A stretch of DNA of 64,000 nt from Pleionea sp. CnH1-48 (GCF_024124665.1 NZ_JAMXSB010000006.1:1-64000), one strand, 5' to 3'. Shown: positions 31,808 to 41,589, counted from the stretch's first letter. Numbers and translations are program-made. The notes: generated by a model from the letters alone, not told the origin.

Positions 31808-34800
31808 CTAGTTGAAGTCTGAAGGAGCCTTTCCTGTATATTTTTTAAACTCTCGACTGAAGTAGGTGTGCGATGAATAACCTACTTTTAAATAAACATT
31901 AGAAGGCACTTCTCCCCCCTTAAGCAAAACTGAAGCCTTTTCCATTCTGAAATTCCTCACAAACTCCATAGGTGAAACTCCTAACAGCGCCTTAATTTTT
32001 CTTCGGAACTGACGCTCGCTAAGATGCAAGTCTTGCGCTAACAAAGTCACTGACAAGTCTTCTGAAGCATAATACTCTTCTAAATAGGCTTTGAGTCTTA
32101 CTACAAAAGCTTCGTCTTTTTCCGTTGAAACAGACTTCTTATCATCTTTGCTACTTTGAGTCTCGAGAGTAGCATCGGATGCGTTAGTGCTAGCGAGCTC
32201 AACTTTATCAAAAGACAGGTCAGTATAATAACGTTGCAGTTTCTTTCGAATAGATAACAAGCTGTCGAGTCGAATCAATAACTCTTCATCATCAAAAGGC
32301 TTAGTTAAATATTCGTCGGCAAGCAACTTCCAGCTTTGTATACGGCTCTCTTTATCAACCCGTGCTGTGAGCATGAGTATTGGGATATGGCTGGTAGACT
32401 CGTGCATCTTGAGTTGCTGGCACACCTGATGCCCAGTTATTCCGGGCATCATAATGTCACAAATAATAATGTCAGGAACCATCTCTTGCGCTAACTCAAT
32501 ACCGACCTCTCCAGTATGAGCTTTAATACATTGATAGTTGGCTTCGACGACTTCTCCCAGATACTGTCTCATATCAGTATCATCCTCGATGATCAATGCA
32601 AGAGGCTGCTGCTCATCGATGTCATCAAAAGCACTTGAATCAACTGACATCAACTTATCATCGGCTTGAGTAACGGACTCAATGTTTTCTTCTAATACTG
32701 CGCCAACCTCTACCACACAGGGCATATCTATTGTAAAAAGAGTGCCTTTGTCCTTATTACTGATGACTTCTACGTTGCCTTGATGAGCATTCGCGATTTC
32801 TTGAACCACAGCAAGTCCCACCCCACTGCCATGAGCTTGTAGTCTACCTTCTTCACCACGATTAAACTTTTGAAATATGTTGGCTACAACCTCTTTAGGA
32901 ATACCAATGCCCGTATCTTTAACTTTTATGATTAAGTGCTCCCCTTGAGCTTTAATCATTAACTCAATGGTTCCGCCCTCGACATTGTATTTAATTGCAT
33001 TTGATAACAGGTTCGAAAGGATTTTTTCAATCGCATCAGGAAAAACTTCAACCTGAATATTTTCTTCAATGGATGAAGTAAAAGTTAAACTCCCATTGTG
33101 TGATGCTAATTCATAGGCACTGGCTATATCACTCACCAGCTCATCTAAAGCATATCTTTGCTTGGGCAATGCTTTATTAACTTTTAGACGCTCTATTTCC
33201 AATAACTCATCAACTAACTTAAGCAAGCGCTCTGCATTTGACCGAATCATACCGAGCGGTGCTTTTTGTTCCTGCTTTGCATGTGTCAGTAGCTTTTTAA
33301 CAGGACCAAGAATTAAGGTAATAGGTGTTCGGAACTCATGAGACACATTAATGAAGTCATTATTCTTTTGATGTAATAGCTTCTCTACTAATGTTTTCTG
33401 AACAGCCAGCTCTTGAGTTCTGAGATTGACGGTCACTTCTAACTCTTCTGCTCTTTTGCGAATGGCATGAGTTCGATAGATATAAATCACCGTAGGGATA
33501 AAAACCGCTAACAAAACGTAGGCAGCTTTCGCCCACCAAGTTAACCACCAGGGCGGATTAACAGTAATGTTTAATTTACCAACCTGTTTCCCCCATTGGC
33601 CAGAAGAGTCTGTAGCATTGATAAGTAAATCAAATTTCCCAACGGGTAAATTAGTAAAAGTAGCAACACGATTGTTTGACGATGTTGAAATCCAGCGGTC
33701 ATCATATCCTTTGAGTTGATAACGATATTTCACATCGTTAGACTCAAAAAAGCGTAGAGCATTAAATTTAAAGCCCACAAATTTATCACTATACTCTAAA
33801 GTAACGTCTTGAGTAGCTTGAATAGCTAGGCCCTTGGTATACCGAGGCTCCGTTATTAAATCCGCTGACTTATTATCAATTAAAAACTCATCGATAACAG
33901 GAGTAGACCTCTCAGAAAAATTATTCAGTTGCTCAAGATCGATTTCATTTAAACCATGTAAGCCAGCGAAATAAAGTGTATTATTTTTCGCATCATAACT
34001 ACTTGCTGGACTAAACTCTTTATTTTGTAACCCGTAAGCTTCGCCATAGTGACGAATAGTATAATCTTTTGTGTCCAACCGAAAAATACCGTTATTGGTA
34101 CTTCCCCATAGTTTATTCCGTGTATCCAGCTCTAAAGCATAAATAGTATTGTTAGGGAGTCCTGACTTTTCCGTAAAATGCTTAAAAGTATCTTTACCAT
34201 CGAAATAATAGAGTCCCTGACTTGCAGTCCCCATCCAAAGCCCGCCATCAGGTGTTGGTTTTAGTGCATAGATAGCATTATCTACGTTTTTCATCACGTC
34301 TGGCAGTTGCTCTCGAGTGAAGGTTTCAGTCTCAAGAAACATACGGTCGACGCCTTTATTTGTTGCTATCCAGAGTGATTCACTAGCAACATCCATGGCA
34401 ATGGTTTGAATTTCGTTGTTTAGGAGTTTTTTGGGCGATTCACTTTGCTCAGAGTAATGAAGCAAAGTTTTCCTATCAGAATGCAGTTTATACAACCCAC
34501 CTAAAGTACCAGCCCAAAGATTATCCTTCTCATCTCGCGCCAACCCAAAAACATCAAGATTTGCAAAACCAGGTTTGGAGTTGATCGTTGATGCGTAGAG
34601 AGTAAACTTTTGTGTCTTAGGTTTGTAATGCAGCAGACCATTTCCGGACGTACCAAACCACCAGCTATCTCCCTCCTTCTTCATAATCATGATGGACTTA
34701 ATAGCTCTGGAAATGTCTTCATTATCGTGTTGATTTATCACCTGACAGCGATTCGTTTTGTAGTCCAGAATATGCAGACCTTCTCCCCAGACTGCGACAA

Positions 34801-35923
34801 GAAGCTGATCATGCTCCTCTTTTGATAGAGAAAATATTGCGTTACCTGACAGGCAGTCAGGGCTTTGATTTTCAGTTCTCTTTAAACCGAATCGCTCTGT
34901 AATCAAATGACTGTAAAAAGCACCTTCAAACTCACTGCCTATCCACAGAACATTATTAGAATCAACAAAAGCTGTGTTCACAACGCTATTATTGGAAAAT
35001 ATCTTTTCATCTAAAGTAAAACCGACAAACTCTTTTTTCTTCGCATCATATTTTTTTAATCCACTAAAAGTAGAAAGCCAAACAATGCCGTCAGAAGTAA
35101 CAGACAAACTTCTTACTCTGGGATCTTCGTGCTTATTTACTATTGATAGGTTTTCGAGTTGAAGACTCTTTGCGTCCAGATGATAAAATCCGTCATAGGA
35201 AGCGATAAAAATGCCACCTTGATAAAACTCAACTTTTTCGGCAGGTCGACGGTTCCATTTAGCATACTGGTGAGAGTTATTGGTTAATGTAAGAAATGGA
35301 GAACCATCTTTTTCTCTTATCCAAATGCCATGACTGGTGCTTATCCAAAGTCGATTTTCTGCATCCTGTTGGATATGCTTAATAAAAATGGGGCCATCAC
35401 TTTCTTTTTCGTCCAGTCGATGAATCGTCACTTGCTGTTGATTTACTTCATATAGAAGGCTGTCGTGAGTACCAATCCATAAACGCTCTTTATTATCCTG
35501 AAAAATATACGATAGCGTGCCAGTTAGTTGTTTCTGGGTATCGTCAGTAAATGCAGGACTGAACTGGTCTTTATTAAAATCGTATTCAACAATGCCTTTT
35601 TCAGTCACCACCAATATATGGCCGCTGCGGCTCAACATAAGATGTCGAACCTGGCTACCCAATCCTTGAGTTTTCTCCTGCTCACTTACCAAATAGTTTT
35701 TTATGGAATGTCCGTCAAAACGACTCAAACCATCCTGTGTGCCTATCCACACATATCCCATTTCATCCTTAATGATATGTCGAACGGTTTGTTGAGGAAG
35801 GGCTATCTCTCCAGATAGCCGCTTAACGGGATAAGTAGATTTTAATAGCTCGGCGTTGCTACTTATAGGAGCAGCAATGGAAAGAAATATAATGGTTAAA
35901 TACGGTAGGTACCGAGCTATCAT
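31808..35923 (-). CDS. Hybrid two-component system protein: propeller sensor, kinase, receiver and AraC output (1371 aa)
   Basis: After a signal peptide (MIARYLPYLTIIFLSIAAP), residues ~30-690 are two-component-regulator propeller repeats (VWIGTQDGLSRFD-like units). A Y_Y_Y domain lies at ~700-785, a membrane helix near 800 and HisKA with H-box FINVSHEFRTPITL at ~860. The HATPase follows (LLSNAIKYN, VKDTGIGIP). The receiver has phospho-acceptor Asp in DIIICDIMMPG at ~1156, and an AraC-type HTH occupies the last ~100 residues. This is the one-protein architecture common in Bacteroidetes for glycan sensing. It starts 14 nt after a secreted-protein gene, so the two are probably cotranscribed. 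The ligand is unknown. Confidence 0.93.
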   Translation of the reverse strand: MIARYLPYLTIIFLSIAAPISSNAELLKSTYPVKRLSGEIALPQQTVRHIIKDEMGYVWIGTQDGLSRFDGHSIKNYLVSEQEKTQGLGSQVRHLMLSRSGHILVVTEKGIVEYDFNKDQFSPAFTDDTQKQLTGTLSYIFQDNKERLWIGTHDSLLYEVNQQQVTIHRLDEKESDGPIFIKHIQQDAENRLWISTSHGIWIREKDGSPFLTLTNNSHQYAKWNRRPAEKVEFYQGGIFIASYDGFYHLDAKSLQLENLSIVNKHEDPRVRSLSVTSDGIVWLSTFSGLKKYDAKKKEFVGFTLDEKIFSNNSVVNTAFVDSNNVLWIGSEFEGAFYSHLITERFGLKRTENQSPDCLSGNAIFSLSKEEHDQLLVAVWGEGLHILDYKTNRCQVINQHDNEDISRAIKSIMIMKKEGDSWWFGTSGNGLLHYKPKTQKFTLYASTINSKPGFANLDVFGLARDEKDNLWAGTLGGLYKLHSDRKTLLHYSEQSESPKKLLNNEIQTIAMDVASESLWIATNKGVDRMFLETETFTREQLPDVMKNVDNAIYALKPTPDGGLWMGTASQGLYYFDGKDTFKHFTEKSGLPNNTIYALELDTRNKLWGSTNNGIFRLDTKDYTIRHYGEAYGLQNKEFSPASSYDAKNNTLYFAGLHGLNEIDLEQLNNFSERSTPVIDEFLIDNKSADLITEPRYTKGLAIQATQDVTLEYSDKFVGFKFNALRFFESNDVKYRYQLKGYDDRWISTSSNNRVATFTNLPVGKFDLLINATDSSGQWGKQVGKLNITVNPPWWLTWWAKAAYVLLAVFIPTVIYIYRTHAIRKRAEELEVTVNLRTQELAVQKTLVEKLLHQKNNDFINVSHEFRTPITLILGPVKKLLTHAKQEQKAPLGMIRSNAERLLKLVDELLEIERLKVNKALPKQRYALDELVSDIASAYELASHNGSLTFTSSIEENIQVEVFPDAIEKILSNLLSNAIKYNVEGGTIELMIKAQGEHLIIKVKDTGIGIPKEVVANIFQKFNRGEEGRLQAHGSGVGLAVVQEIANAHQGNVEVISNKDKGTLFTIDMPCVVEVGAVLEENIESVTQADDKLMSVDSSAFDDIDEQQPLALIIEDDTDMRQYLGEVVEANYQCIKAHTGEVGIELAQEMVPDIIICDIMMPGITGHQVCQQLKMHESTSHIPILMLTARVDKESRIQSWKLLADEYLTKPFDDEELLIRLDSLLSIRKKLQRYYTDLSFDKVELASTNASDATLETQSSKDDKKSVSTEKDEAFVVRLKAYLEEYYASEDLSVTLLAQDLHLSERQFRRKIKALLGVSPMEFVRNFRMEKASVLLKGGEVPSNVYLKVGYSSHTYFSREFKKYTGKAPSDFN

Positions 35924-35937
35924 AAATATCTATTGGA

Positions 35938-36864
35938 TTAGTTAACTTTACAGTTTTTGGCTCCAGAAGGACAACCTCCAACTCTTGATGGATGGGGATC
36001 ACTGGTACTTCTGAATAAAATATGGCCATATGGCTGATTACCCACCACAGAGCGACAGACTTCCGACCAACCAGTCGCTAAACACAACGCATTATCAGGT
36101 ACCGTAAGCTCTTGGTTTAATAGGTTACCAGACTCATCGTAAAATTTAGCTTCCTTATTAACAGCAAAGATACTCCAACTTTGAGTTTCTTTTATAGGCG
36201 AATTCTGTATTAAATCAACAAAGTAGCCATCCGTTGTTTTTACTTGAAGCGCCATAGGCGTATTCACAAAGTGAAAAGGATTAAAAGTAATCTTTGCCAG
36301 CTCGGCATTAACTAAATTTTCGACAAGCACATTATAGTTCACACTCCCTTGCCATGCTGGGTATTTTTCTGGCTCGAGTCCAACCGTTGTCATTTCTTCT
36401 AGAAAGAGCTTATTCCAAATGCCTGCAATAGAGTCATCGGCTTCTCTAATCAGCCAAGAGCTATCGATGTCGGTAAACTCATAGGCTGAGAATGCATTGT
36501 AATTTTGCAAGTACTCGCTTATCAACTGAGAAGTTTCAGCACTGTTAGCAACGGTTCGAACAGTAACCTGTAATTGACTTGCACCTTCTCGAAACCGACC
36601 CGGTAACATTGCTATTTTACGTTGCACTAAAATCGTTTTTGCAGTTACCACATCCTCTTTAATCGAGCTAACAATATAAGTTTTTTCTGGTGTAATTAGA
36701 TGCTGAGTCTGAGGAAAAACGGTTTCAAAATGACTTTCTGCACGAGCTTTAAATTGCTCTGTAGTCGTACATGATTGACAGTCCAGATAAAACTTGCCTT
36801 GGTAATAAACTGAAGCATTAACACTAAAAGATAAAAATAATAAAATAAAGATCAAAATTCTCAT
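35938..36864 (-). CDS. Secreted hypothetical protein, paralog 1 (308 aa)
   Basis: The signal peptide (MRILIFILLFLSFSVNASVY) is followed by a conserved YYQGKFYLDCQSCTTTEQF segment with a C-x2-C pair. A mixed alpha/beta body includes FNPFHFVNTPMALQVKTTDG. The conserved tail GGCPSGAKNCK adds another two cysteines. It is a clear paralog of the protein at 37377-38249. No family recognised. Cysteines at both ends suggest an extracytoplasmic disulfide-stabilised domain. It lies 14 nt upstream of the hybrid sensor gene and may serve as its periplasmic partner or target (inference). Confidence 0.7.
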   Translation of the reverse strand: MRILIFILLFLSFSVNASVYYQGKFYLDCQSCTTTEQFKARAESHFETVFPQTQHLITPEKTYIVSSIKEDVVTAKTILVQRKIAMLPGRFREGASQLQVTVRTVANSAETSQLISEYLQNYNAFSAYEFTDIDSSWLIREADDSIAGIWNKLFLEEMTTVGLEPEKYPAWQGSVNYNVLVENLVNAELAKITFNPFHFVNTPMALQVKTTDGYFVDLIQNSPIKETQSWSIFAVNKEAKFYDESGNLLNQELTVPDNALCLATGWSEVCRSVVGNQPYGHILFRSTSDPHPSRVGGCPSGAKNCKVN

Positions 36865-37376
36865 AATAAACTTTCCTAAAATTAACGACGCAAAAATACC
36901 ACAAAAAGAGATGACGATCAGTTCTAATTAGTCATTTTGGGGACAATTTTTTACTAACTTGCATAATAGTTACGTTTTAACTCCCGAAAGCATCCAGCTT
37001 TCAATAAATTCCCTGTGTATTATCAAGTTCAAACCTTTTGAGTCACTTCTCTCCTAAAGCTTAATAAAACAATAACATAAATACAGATACAACAACATTA
37101 TATACCATTACAAATAATCCTTTATCGCGTACTCTCCTTACTTTTCCTTATTCACTCCTTATTTCACCATCTATTTGAAAACCAACTGATGCCGAGTCGC
37201 TTGAAAACATTTGCATCAAAGCTTCCAGCCATATCTATGCTAAATTTACAAATAAAACTACCTTTGAGTTTGTTAATTATTGAATGCGTTGCGAGCCTTA
37301 AGCCAGAAATAAAGCCAAAGATTAAGGACAGCTTGGAAATATCACCGAGCTGTCTTTAATTTTAAAGCTAATAAAG
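36865..37376. other. Intergenic region between the two paralogs (512 bp)
   Basis: No gene. The first ~60 bases upstream of paralog 1 match those upstream of paralog 2 (ACGACGC-AAAATACCACAAAA). The probable terminator of paralog 2 is at the far end (37324-37357). Confidence 0.5.
37324..37357 (-). terminator. Probable terminator of paralog 2
   Basis: AAGGACAGCT (37324-37333) pairs with AGCTGTCTTT (37348-37357), with one G-T pair. It lies 20 nt after the stop codon on the minus strand. The following sequence is moderately T-rich, without a solid run. Confidence 0.45.
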
Positions 37377-38249
37377 TTAGTTTCTCTTGCAGTTCTTTGC
37401 ACCAGTTGGACATCCAGATACTTTTGCGCCACCTCCATCGTCAGCTATTTTATTGGTATTTTCCCGAACTAAAATACCTCCATATACAGTATTTTCACTA
37501 CGACTTCGGCAAATTTCTTTCCATAAACTTGTAAAACAAGTAGCGTTAGGCGGTTCAGATGACAATCCACCTAATTGATTACCAGAACTATCTAAATACA
37601 AGTTTCCCTTTTGGACTGAAAAAACTTCCCAACTAGGGCTTTCCTTAACAGGAGATTTTTGAAACAGAGTAACGTAATACCCATCAGTGGTAACAGCTTC
37701 CACAGCTAATGGTGTATTTACAAAATGAAAAGGATTAAAACCCAAAGAACTTAACTCAGAATTAATGAAAGGCTCAATTGCTCCACCAAAGTTAGGTGTT
37801 CCTTCCCACATAATATTTTTATCATGCAGATATATTTTATTCCAAACTCTGGCTATGGTGCCGAAATCAATTAGAGAAAAATCATAGTGATTAGATATGT
37901 ACTCATCGACTAAGAAATTAGTCCAGCTATCATTCGCAGCGACCTTAACCGTTATCTGGAGCTGACTGGCCCCTTCTCTTAATCCAGGAAGCATTGCGAT
38001 CTTTCGCTGAATTCGAATGGTTTTAGCAGTTACTTGTCGCTCCTGAATCGAGCTAACAATGTAAGTCTTTTCAGGCGTAATTAAGTATTGATTCTGAGGA
38101 AAAACAGTTTCGAAGTGGTTTTTAGCACGTGCTTTAAAGTGCTCCGTAGTCGTACATGACTGACAATCCAAATAAAACTTGCCTTGGTAGTAAACCGACG
38201 CACTGGCACTAAACGATAAAAATAATAAAATAAAAATTAACAGTCTCAT
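37377..38249 (-). CDS. Secreted hypothetical protein, paralog 2 (290 aa)
   Basis: Same plan as its neighbour: signal peptide MRLLIFILLFLSFSASASVY, then YYQGKFYLDCQSCTTTEHF, the central FNPFHFVNTPLAVEAVTTDG and the tail SGCPTGAKNCKRN. The N-terminal ~90 residues are nearly identical between the two; the middle has diverged with short gaps. This paralog has its own promoter region and a probable terminator, whereas paralog 1 reads on to the hybrid sensor. Function unknown. Confidence 0.7.
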   Translation of the reverse strand: MRLLIFILLFLSFSASASVYYQGKFYLDCQSCTTTEHFKARAKNHFETVFPQNQYLITPEKTYIVSSIQERQVTAKTIRIQRKIAMLPGLREGASQLQITVKVAANDSWTNFLVDEYISNHYDFSLIDFGTIARVWNKIYLHDKNIMWEGTPNFGGAIEPFINSELSSLGFNPFHFVNTPLAVEAVTTDGYYVTLFQKSPVKESPSWEVFSVQKGNLYLDSSGNQLGGLSSEPPNATCFTSLWKEICRSRSENTVYGGILVRENTNKIADDGGGAKVSGCPTGAKNCKRN

Positions 38250-38586
38250 ATTAAACTCTTACTAAAATTTGACGACGCGAAAATACCACAAAACGAGATT
38301 TGTTTCAGTATGGGTACTTGTTCTTGTGAATAATATCCATATTTTTTACAGGGCCACTTAAACCATCTTAATGAGAGTGCCAAAATCCAGTTTTTGGCAG
38401 CTCAATGCTCTAAAATCGTTCTAGAAAATAAACTATTATAAATTCAATAGATTAAGCCCATAGTTTAATGTGCTTTCGATTAAAAAGAGCTCCATATCTT
38501 ACATACAAAGTTAGTAGTCCATGCGCTTACTAACTTATTACAAATAAAAGGCCGCTAATCATGCAATAAATTACTTCTTTTTTAAC
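38250..38586. other. Intergenic region upstream of paralog 2 (337 bp)
   Basis: It holds the ~60-bp upstream segment shared with paralog 1. Nothing else is recognised. Confidence 0.4.
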
Positions 38587-39267
38587 TCAATACTGCTGCA
38601 CTGGTAAATTCTGCTTCATCGCCTGATAGTGCTTATCAAATAAAGCAAAGTACTCAAACAATGCCTTTGCACTCTCTGACTCTCCAACCGTAGCCAATGC
38701 CAGAGCGGCAGACTCAGCTGTAGAAAGATAAGAATCACAGGCTGCTTTTCGAGTGGTATATAACGTTTTTTCTTCAGGGTTTAGCTTAATAATAGAAAAT
38801 TCTTTTAGCCACTGACTAAAGTTAAACATTCGTCGCCCCTGACGCCATGAGCCATCTAATAAGATAAACGTGAGCTTCTTATCAGTAGCGCTAGTATTAG
38901 CAGAAAAAACTTCCCGTTGTTGAGAGTCATCAGCAGGAAAAATAATAACGCACTCGCGGTCTGGCTCCTTCAATAGCTGCAATAGTTGCGTAGGAGGTTC
39001 TTTGCGATCCCAACAAAAAGCGTAAGTGCCTTGTGGGAATGTATCGGCAATTAATCGACCAGTGTTAGTTGGCTTAAATACTTCATCACGATGATAGATA
39101 AGAATAAAGTCGACATTGCTTTTTAAATTTGGCTGCTTTCCACATATACAATGGACAGGTGTTATCTGACAATCAGAACAACGCTCCACAAGAATGCCTC
39201 GAGCACGATAAGTCTTGCTAGACTCAGACTTAACTTTCTCCTTTAACTGGTGAAAAGCGTTTAACAT
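38587..39267 (-). CDS. DTW-domain tRNA-uridine aminocarboxypropyltransferase (226 aa)
   Basis: DTW-domain (TapT/TuaA-type) enzyme. It has the signature LLDGSWRQGRRMF in which DGSW stands for DTW, and an N-terminal zinc-like cysteine cluster RCSDCQITPVHCICG. Also typical are IYHRDEVFKPTNTGRLI and the late Y-x-T-RK-A-x-SYLSTAES stretch. Characterised relatives add the acp group to uridine in tRNA using SAM. The fit is good over the whole length. It is monocistronic as far as seen. Confidence 0.85.
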   Translation of the reverse strand: MLNAFHQLKEKVKSESSKTYRARGILVERCSDCQITPVHCICGKQPNLKSNVDFILIYHRDEVFKPTNTGRLIADTFPQGTYAFCWDRKEPPTQLLQLLKEPDRECVIIFPADDSQQREVFSANTSATDKKLTFILLDGSWRQGRRMFNFSQWLKEFSIIKLNPEEKTLYTTRKAACDSYLSTAESAALALATVGESESAKALFEYFALFDKHYQAMKQNLPVQQY

Positions 39268-39419
39268 ATCAATCAGGCAACTGTGACTAGGGACGCCCTA
39301 TTTTATCTCAAAAGTATTAGTATCACTATTGATTTTCTTTACGATGAACTTTTTAGGGGCTAGCTCCACATCTAAAGAAGCCACTAGAGAAGTAAAAATT
39401 ATTATCTAAAAACTCATTA

Positions 39420-39989
39420 TCACTTCTTTGGCAGGATAATGCTGACGCCATCGACTTCGTGCTCGATGGTCATTCTAAAATGGTCTACGGGTTCAGAAAA
39501 TGACATTGAGCGCGTAAATTCTGTTTGTGAAGAGCCATTCGATGTATTGTGTTGATGAGGCAAATGAATCACCTTGCCCGATATGGTTAACATGCCATCT
39601 GAGAACTCTGTCTGAACTTCAACGTCTTGCTCTTCAGGCACGCTGACTCTAATTATGTAGAGTTCAGGCAAGTCTTCCTGTTCAATCGAAGGTTCGACAA
39701 ATAAGTTGCCTCCGCCAGAACCGCCCCCCATACCTACAGCAGAAAACTGCTTCATCAGCAATTCAACTTGTTGGTGAACAACAGCCAACTGGCTTTTGGT
39801 ATTGGCGGATAGTCCACTTAAAATATCCCAGTCAGAATCAATCTGAGGCTGCAACGCGGCTTGCAGCTCTAATTCTAATTGATTAACTTTCTGCTGTAAT
39901 GCCCAAGAGTGATAAGCCAATATCAAACAGACTATCGATGCGATACCTGAGAAAAGCTTTAATCCTTTGATGTTAGTTTCGGTGGTCAT
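39420..39989 (-). CDS. Membrane-anchored Hsp20-like (alpha-crystallin) protein (189 aa)
   Basis: One N-terminal membrane segment (residues ~12-30, LFSGIASIVCLILAYHSWAL), a coiled-coil-like stretch (LQQKVNQLELELQAALQPQ) and a glycine-rich linker (GMGGGSGGG). The C-terminal ~90 residues resemble the alpha-crystallin domain of small heat-shock proteins: LYIIRVSVPEEQDVEV, then ISGKV, then TEFTRSMSFSEPVD and GVSIILPKK. Small heat-shock proteins are normally soluble, so an anchored version facing the periplasm is unusual. A holdase role is inferred. Confidence 0.65.
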   Translation of the reverse strand: MTTETNIKGLKLFSGIASIVCLILAYHSWALQQKVNQLELELQAALQPQIDSDWDILSGLSANTKSQLAVVHQQVELLMKQFSAVGMGGGSGGGNLFVEPSIEQEDLPELYIIRVSVPEEQDVEVQTEFSDGMLTISGKVIHLPHQHNTSNGSSQTEFTRSMSFSEPVDHFRMTIEHEVDGVSIILPKK

Positions 39990-40331
39990 ATTGTTTCCCT
40001 TTCGCTAATGCCCGATCCAGAGCACTCACTACCAAAGAAACTTAACAAACTTGCAGTAGAGTATCAACTCACCACTTTTTATAGCCAAAGTATTTCAAGG
40101 TGCAGGTAGACGGCCAGCAAGCGAATCCCCTGAGCTTAGATAGACTAAGTGATTGGGGTGAGTGCGCGCAGCGCTGCAACTTGAACATCAGCGCCGCATC
40201 TTGAAAGGCGATGGGTATATTAAGAAAATGAGAACCATGACTCTAAGAGCTTATGGTCGTTTGACTTCCTTGTCGTAGCAATCATTTAAACTCAATTTTC
40301 AATAAGTTCAAACTCATAACAAATTTATGTT
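39990..40331. other. Intergenic region (342 bp) containing a MITE-like repeat
   Basis: It carries the palindromic repeat described at 40093-40206; no gene was found. It also holds the promoter region of the Hsp20-like gene. Confidence 0.5.
40093..40206. repeat. MITE-like palindromic intergenic repeat (114 bp)
   Basis: It starts TTTCAAGGTGCAGG and ends with the imperfect inverse GCCGCATCTTGAAA. The inside has GTAGACGGCCAGCAAGCGAA and GATTGGGGTGAGTGCGCG, which resemble the widespread gammaproteobacterial intergenic repeats of the TTCAAGNTGCAGGTAGACGGC type. The right arm is present twice in tandem (AGCGCTGCAACTTGAA, then AGCGCCGCATCTTGAA). It is much more GC-rich than its surroundings. Confidence 0.7.
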
Positions 40332-41492
40332 TTATAGGTCACTTATCTTCTTTCCAGCATACGACTTCCCTTCTACCACCAACTGAATATGCTTTGTTTT
40401 ATTGCTCTTATCAACAAAGGTCAGTTCATCTCCCTTGGGCCACTCTCGTAACTCAAATGTATTCTTACCACGAAAAATAAGTTCCGTCATATATGCGCCT
40501 TTCTTGCGTATGTACAAGTGCCCTTTCTGTTCTATCACTTCAATCAAAGACTTGTCATTAAGCTCATAGATGCCAAGATAAGGCTTTAACTTCTCGTAAT
40601 GCCAAAGAACAATTGGAGGTTTAATAGTTTCAGATGTTATCTGATAACCGATACGACGCTTCATCATGTCATCCGTCATAAAGTTTTCTCGCTTTTCACC
40701 ATTAAAGCGCTGAAATAACTCAAGTAGGGTCGAGTCTTTGATCATGCTTTCTGGCGCAGCTCCCTTCTTATGCATCGCCATAACATGCTGAGTCCATTCA
40801 ATAGAATCTCGTTTAAACTGCTTAAGATGCTTTACGTCCGTTAAATAACCGTGTCCTGGCACAACCACTGTATTGGGGTCTGACATACTGATAGATTTAT
40901 CGAGCAACTCTACTTGCCCTGCAATGCCATAGAAACCTGACGATGGCCCCCAACTGGTAGCATGGTTGTCTCCAGTAAAAAGCGCATTATTCTTCTTAAG
41001 TCGAACTAAAACATCATTAAAAGTATGAGAGACTACGTGATATAGCTCCACCGTTTCGTCACCAAACTCCAGCGTTAGCTTATCTTTAAAGGTTATGTCC
41101 GCCAGACTGTCTCCTGGTCGATAATGAACATTTTCTTGAGTAACAATCGTTGCCCCCATTTTTTTGAAAAACGCATTTCCTCCACTGTGATCGCGATGAT
41201 GGTGAGTATTGATAACATAACGAACAGGCTTATCTGATATCTCTCGAATAGCCTTGAGTAACATAGTATGGCTTTGTTCGTGAATGTTCATTGAGTCGAT
41301 CAGCAAAATCCCACTATCTTCGATCACAACCCCACAATTCGCTCCTAAACCATTACCACCTAGCAATACATAGAAATTATCATTGATTTTCTTGGTTGTA
41401 ATTTTTGCTCCAGGTCTAACACCTGCGCCATGAGCCAGCCCTAAAAACCCGACGGCTAACACTAATAGAACAATATATTTTTTAATCTTCAT
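40332..41492 (-). CDS. Secreted metallo-beta-lactamase-fold hydrolase (386 aa)
   Basis: A signal peptide (IVLLVLAVGFLGLAHGAG) is followed by an MBL-fold domain with the zinc motif NTHHHRDHSGGNAFF (H-x-H-x-D-H), then SHTFNDVLVRL, FTGDNHAT and VVPGHGYLTD, giving all five usual metal-ligand positions. The C-terminal ~110 residues form a beta-rich extra domain. It is probably a periplasmic hydrolase of the cyclase/quinoprotein-relay-like MBL group; the substrate is unknown. It follows an NTF2-like gene by 97 nt. Confidence 0.85.
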   Translation of the reverse strand: MKIKKYIVLLVLAVGFLGLAHGAGVRPGAKITTKKINDNFYVLLGGNGLGANCGVVIEDSGILLIDSMNIHEQSHTMLLKAIREISDKPVRYVINTHHHRDHSGGNAFFKKMGATIVTQENVHYRPGDSLADITFKDKLTLEFGDETVELYHVVSHTFNDVLVRLKKNNALFTGDNHATSWGPSSGFYGIAGQVELLDKSISMSDPNTVVVPGHGYLTDVKHLKQFKRDSIEWTQHVMAMHKKGAAPESMIKDSTLLELFQRFNGEKRENFMTDDMMKRRIGYQITSETIKPPIVLWHYEKLKPYLGIYELNDKSLIEVIEQKGHLYIRKKGAYMTELIFRGKNTFELREWPKGDELTFVDKSNKTKHIQLVVEGKSYAGKKISDL

Positions 41493-41589
41493 CTGAGCTT
41501 TACCTAACCCTTATTAAAATCATTGGATGACAACCGCGGGTGCATTTCTCTATCCACTGTCATTGGCATAACAGAACAACCCACAAGCA

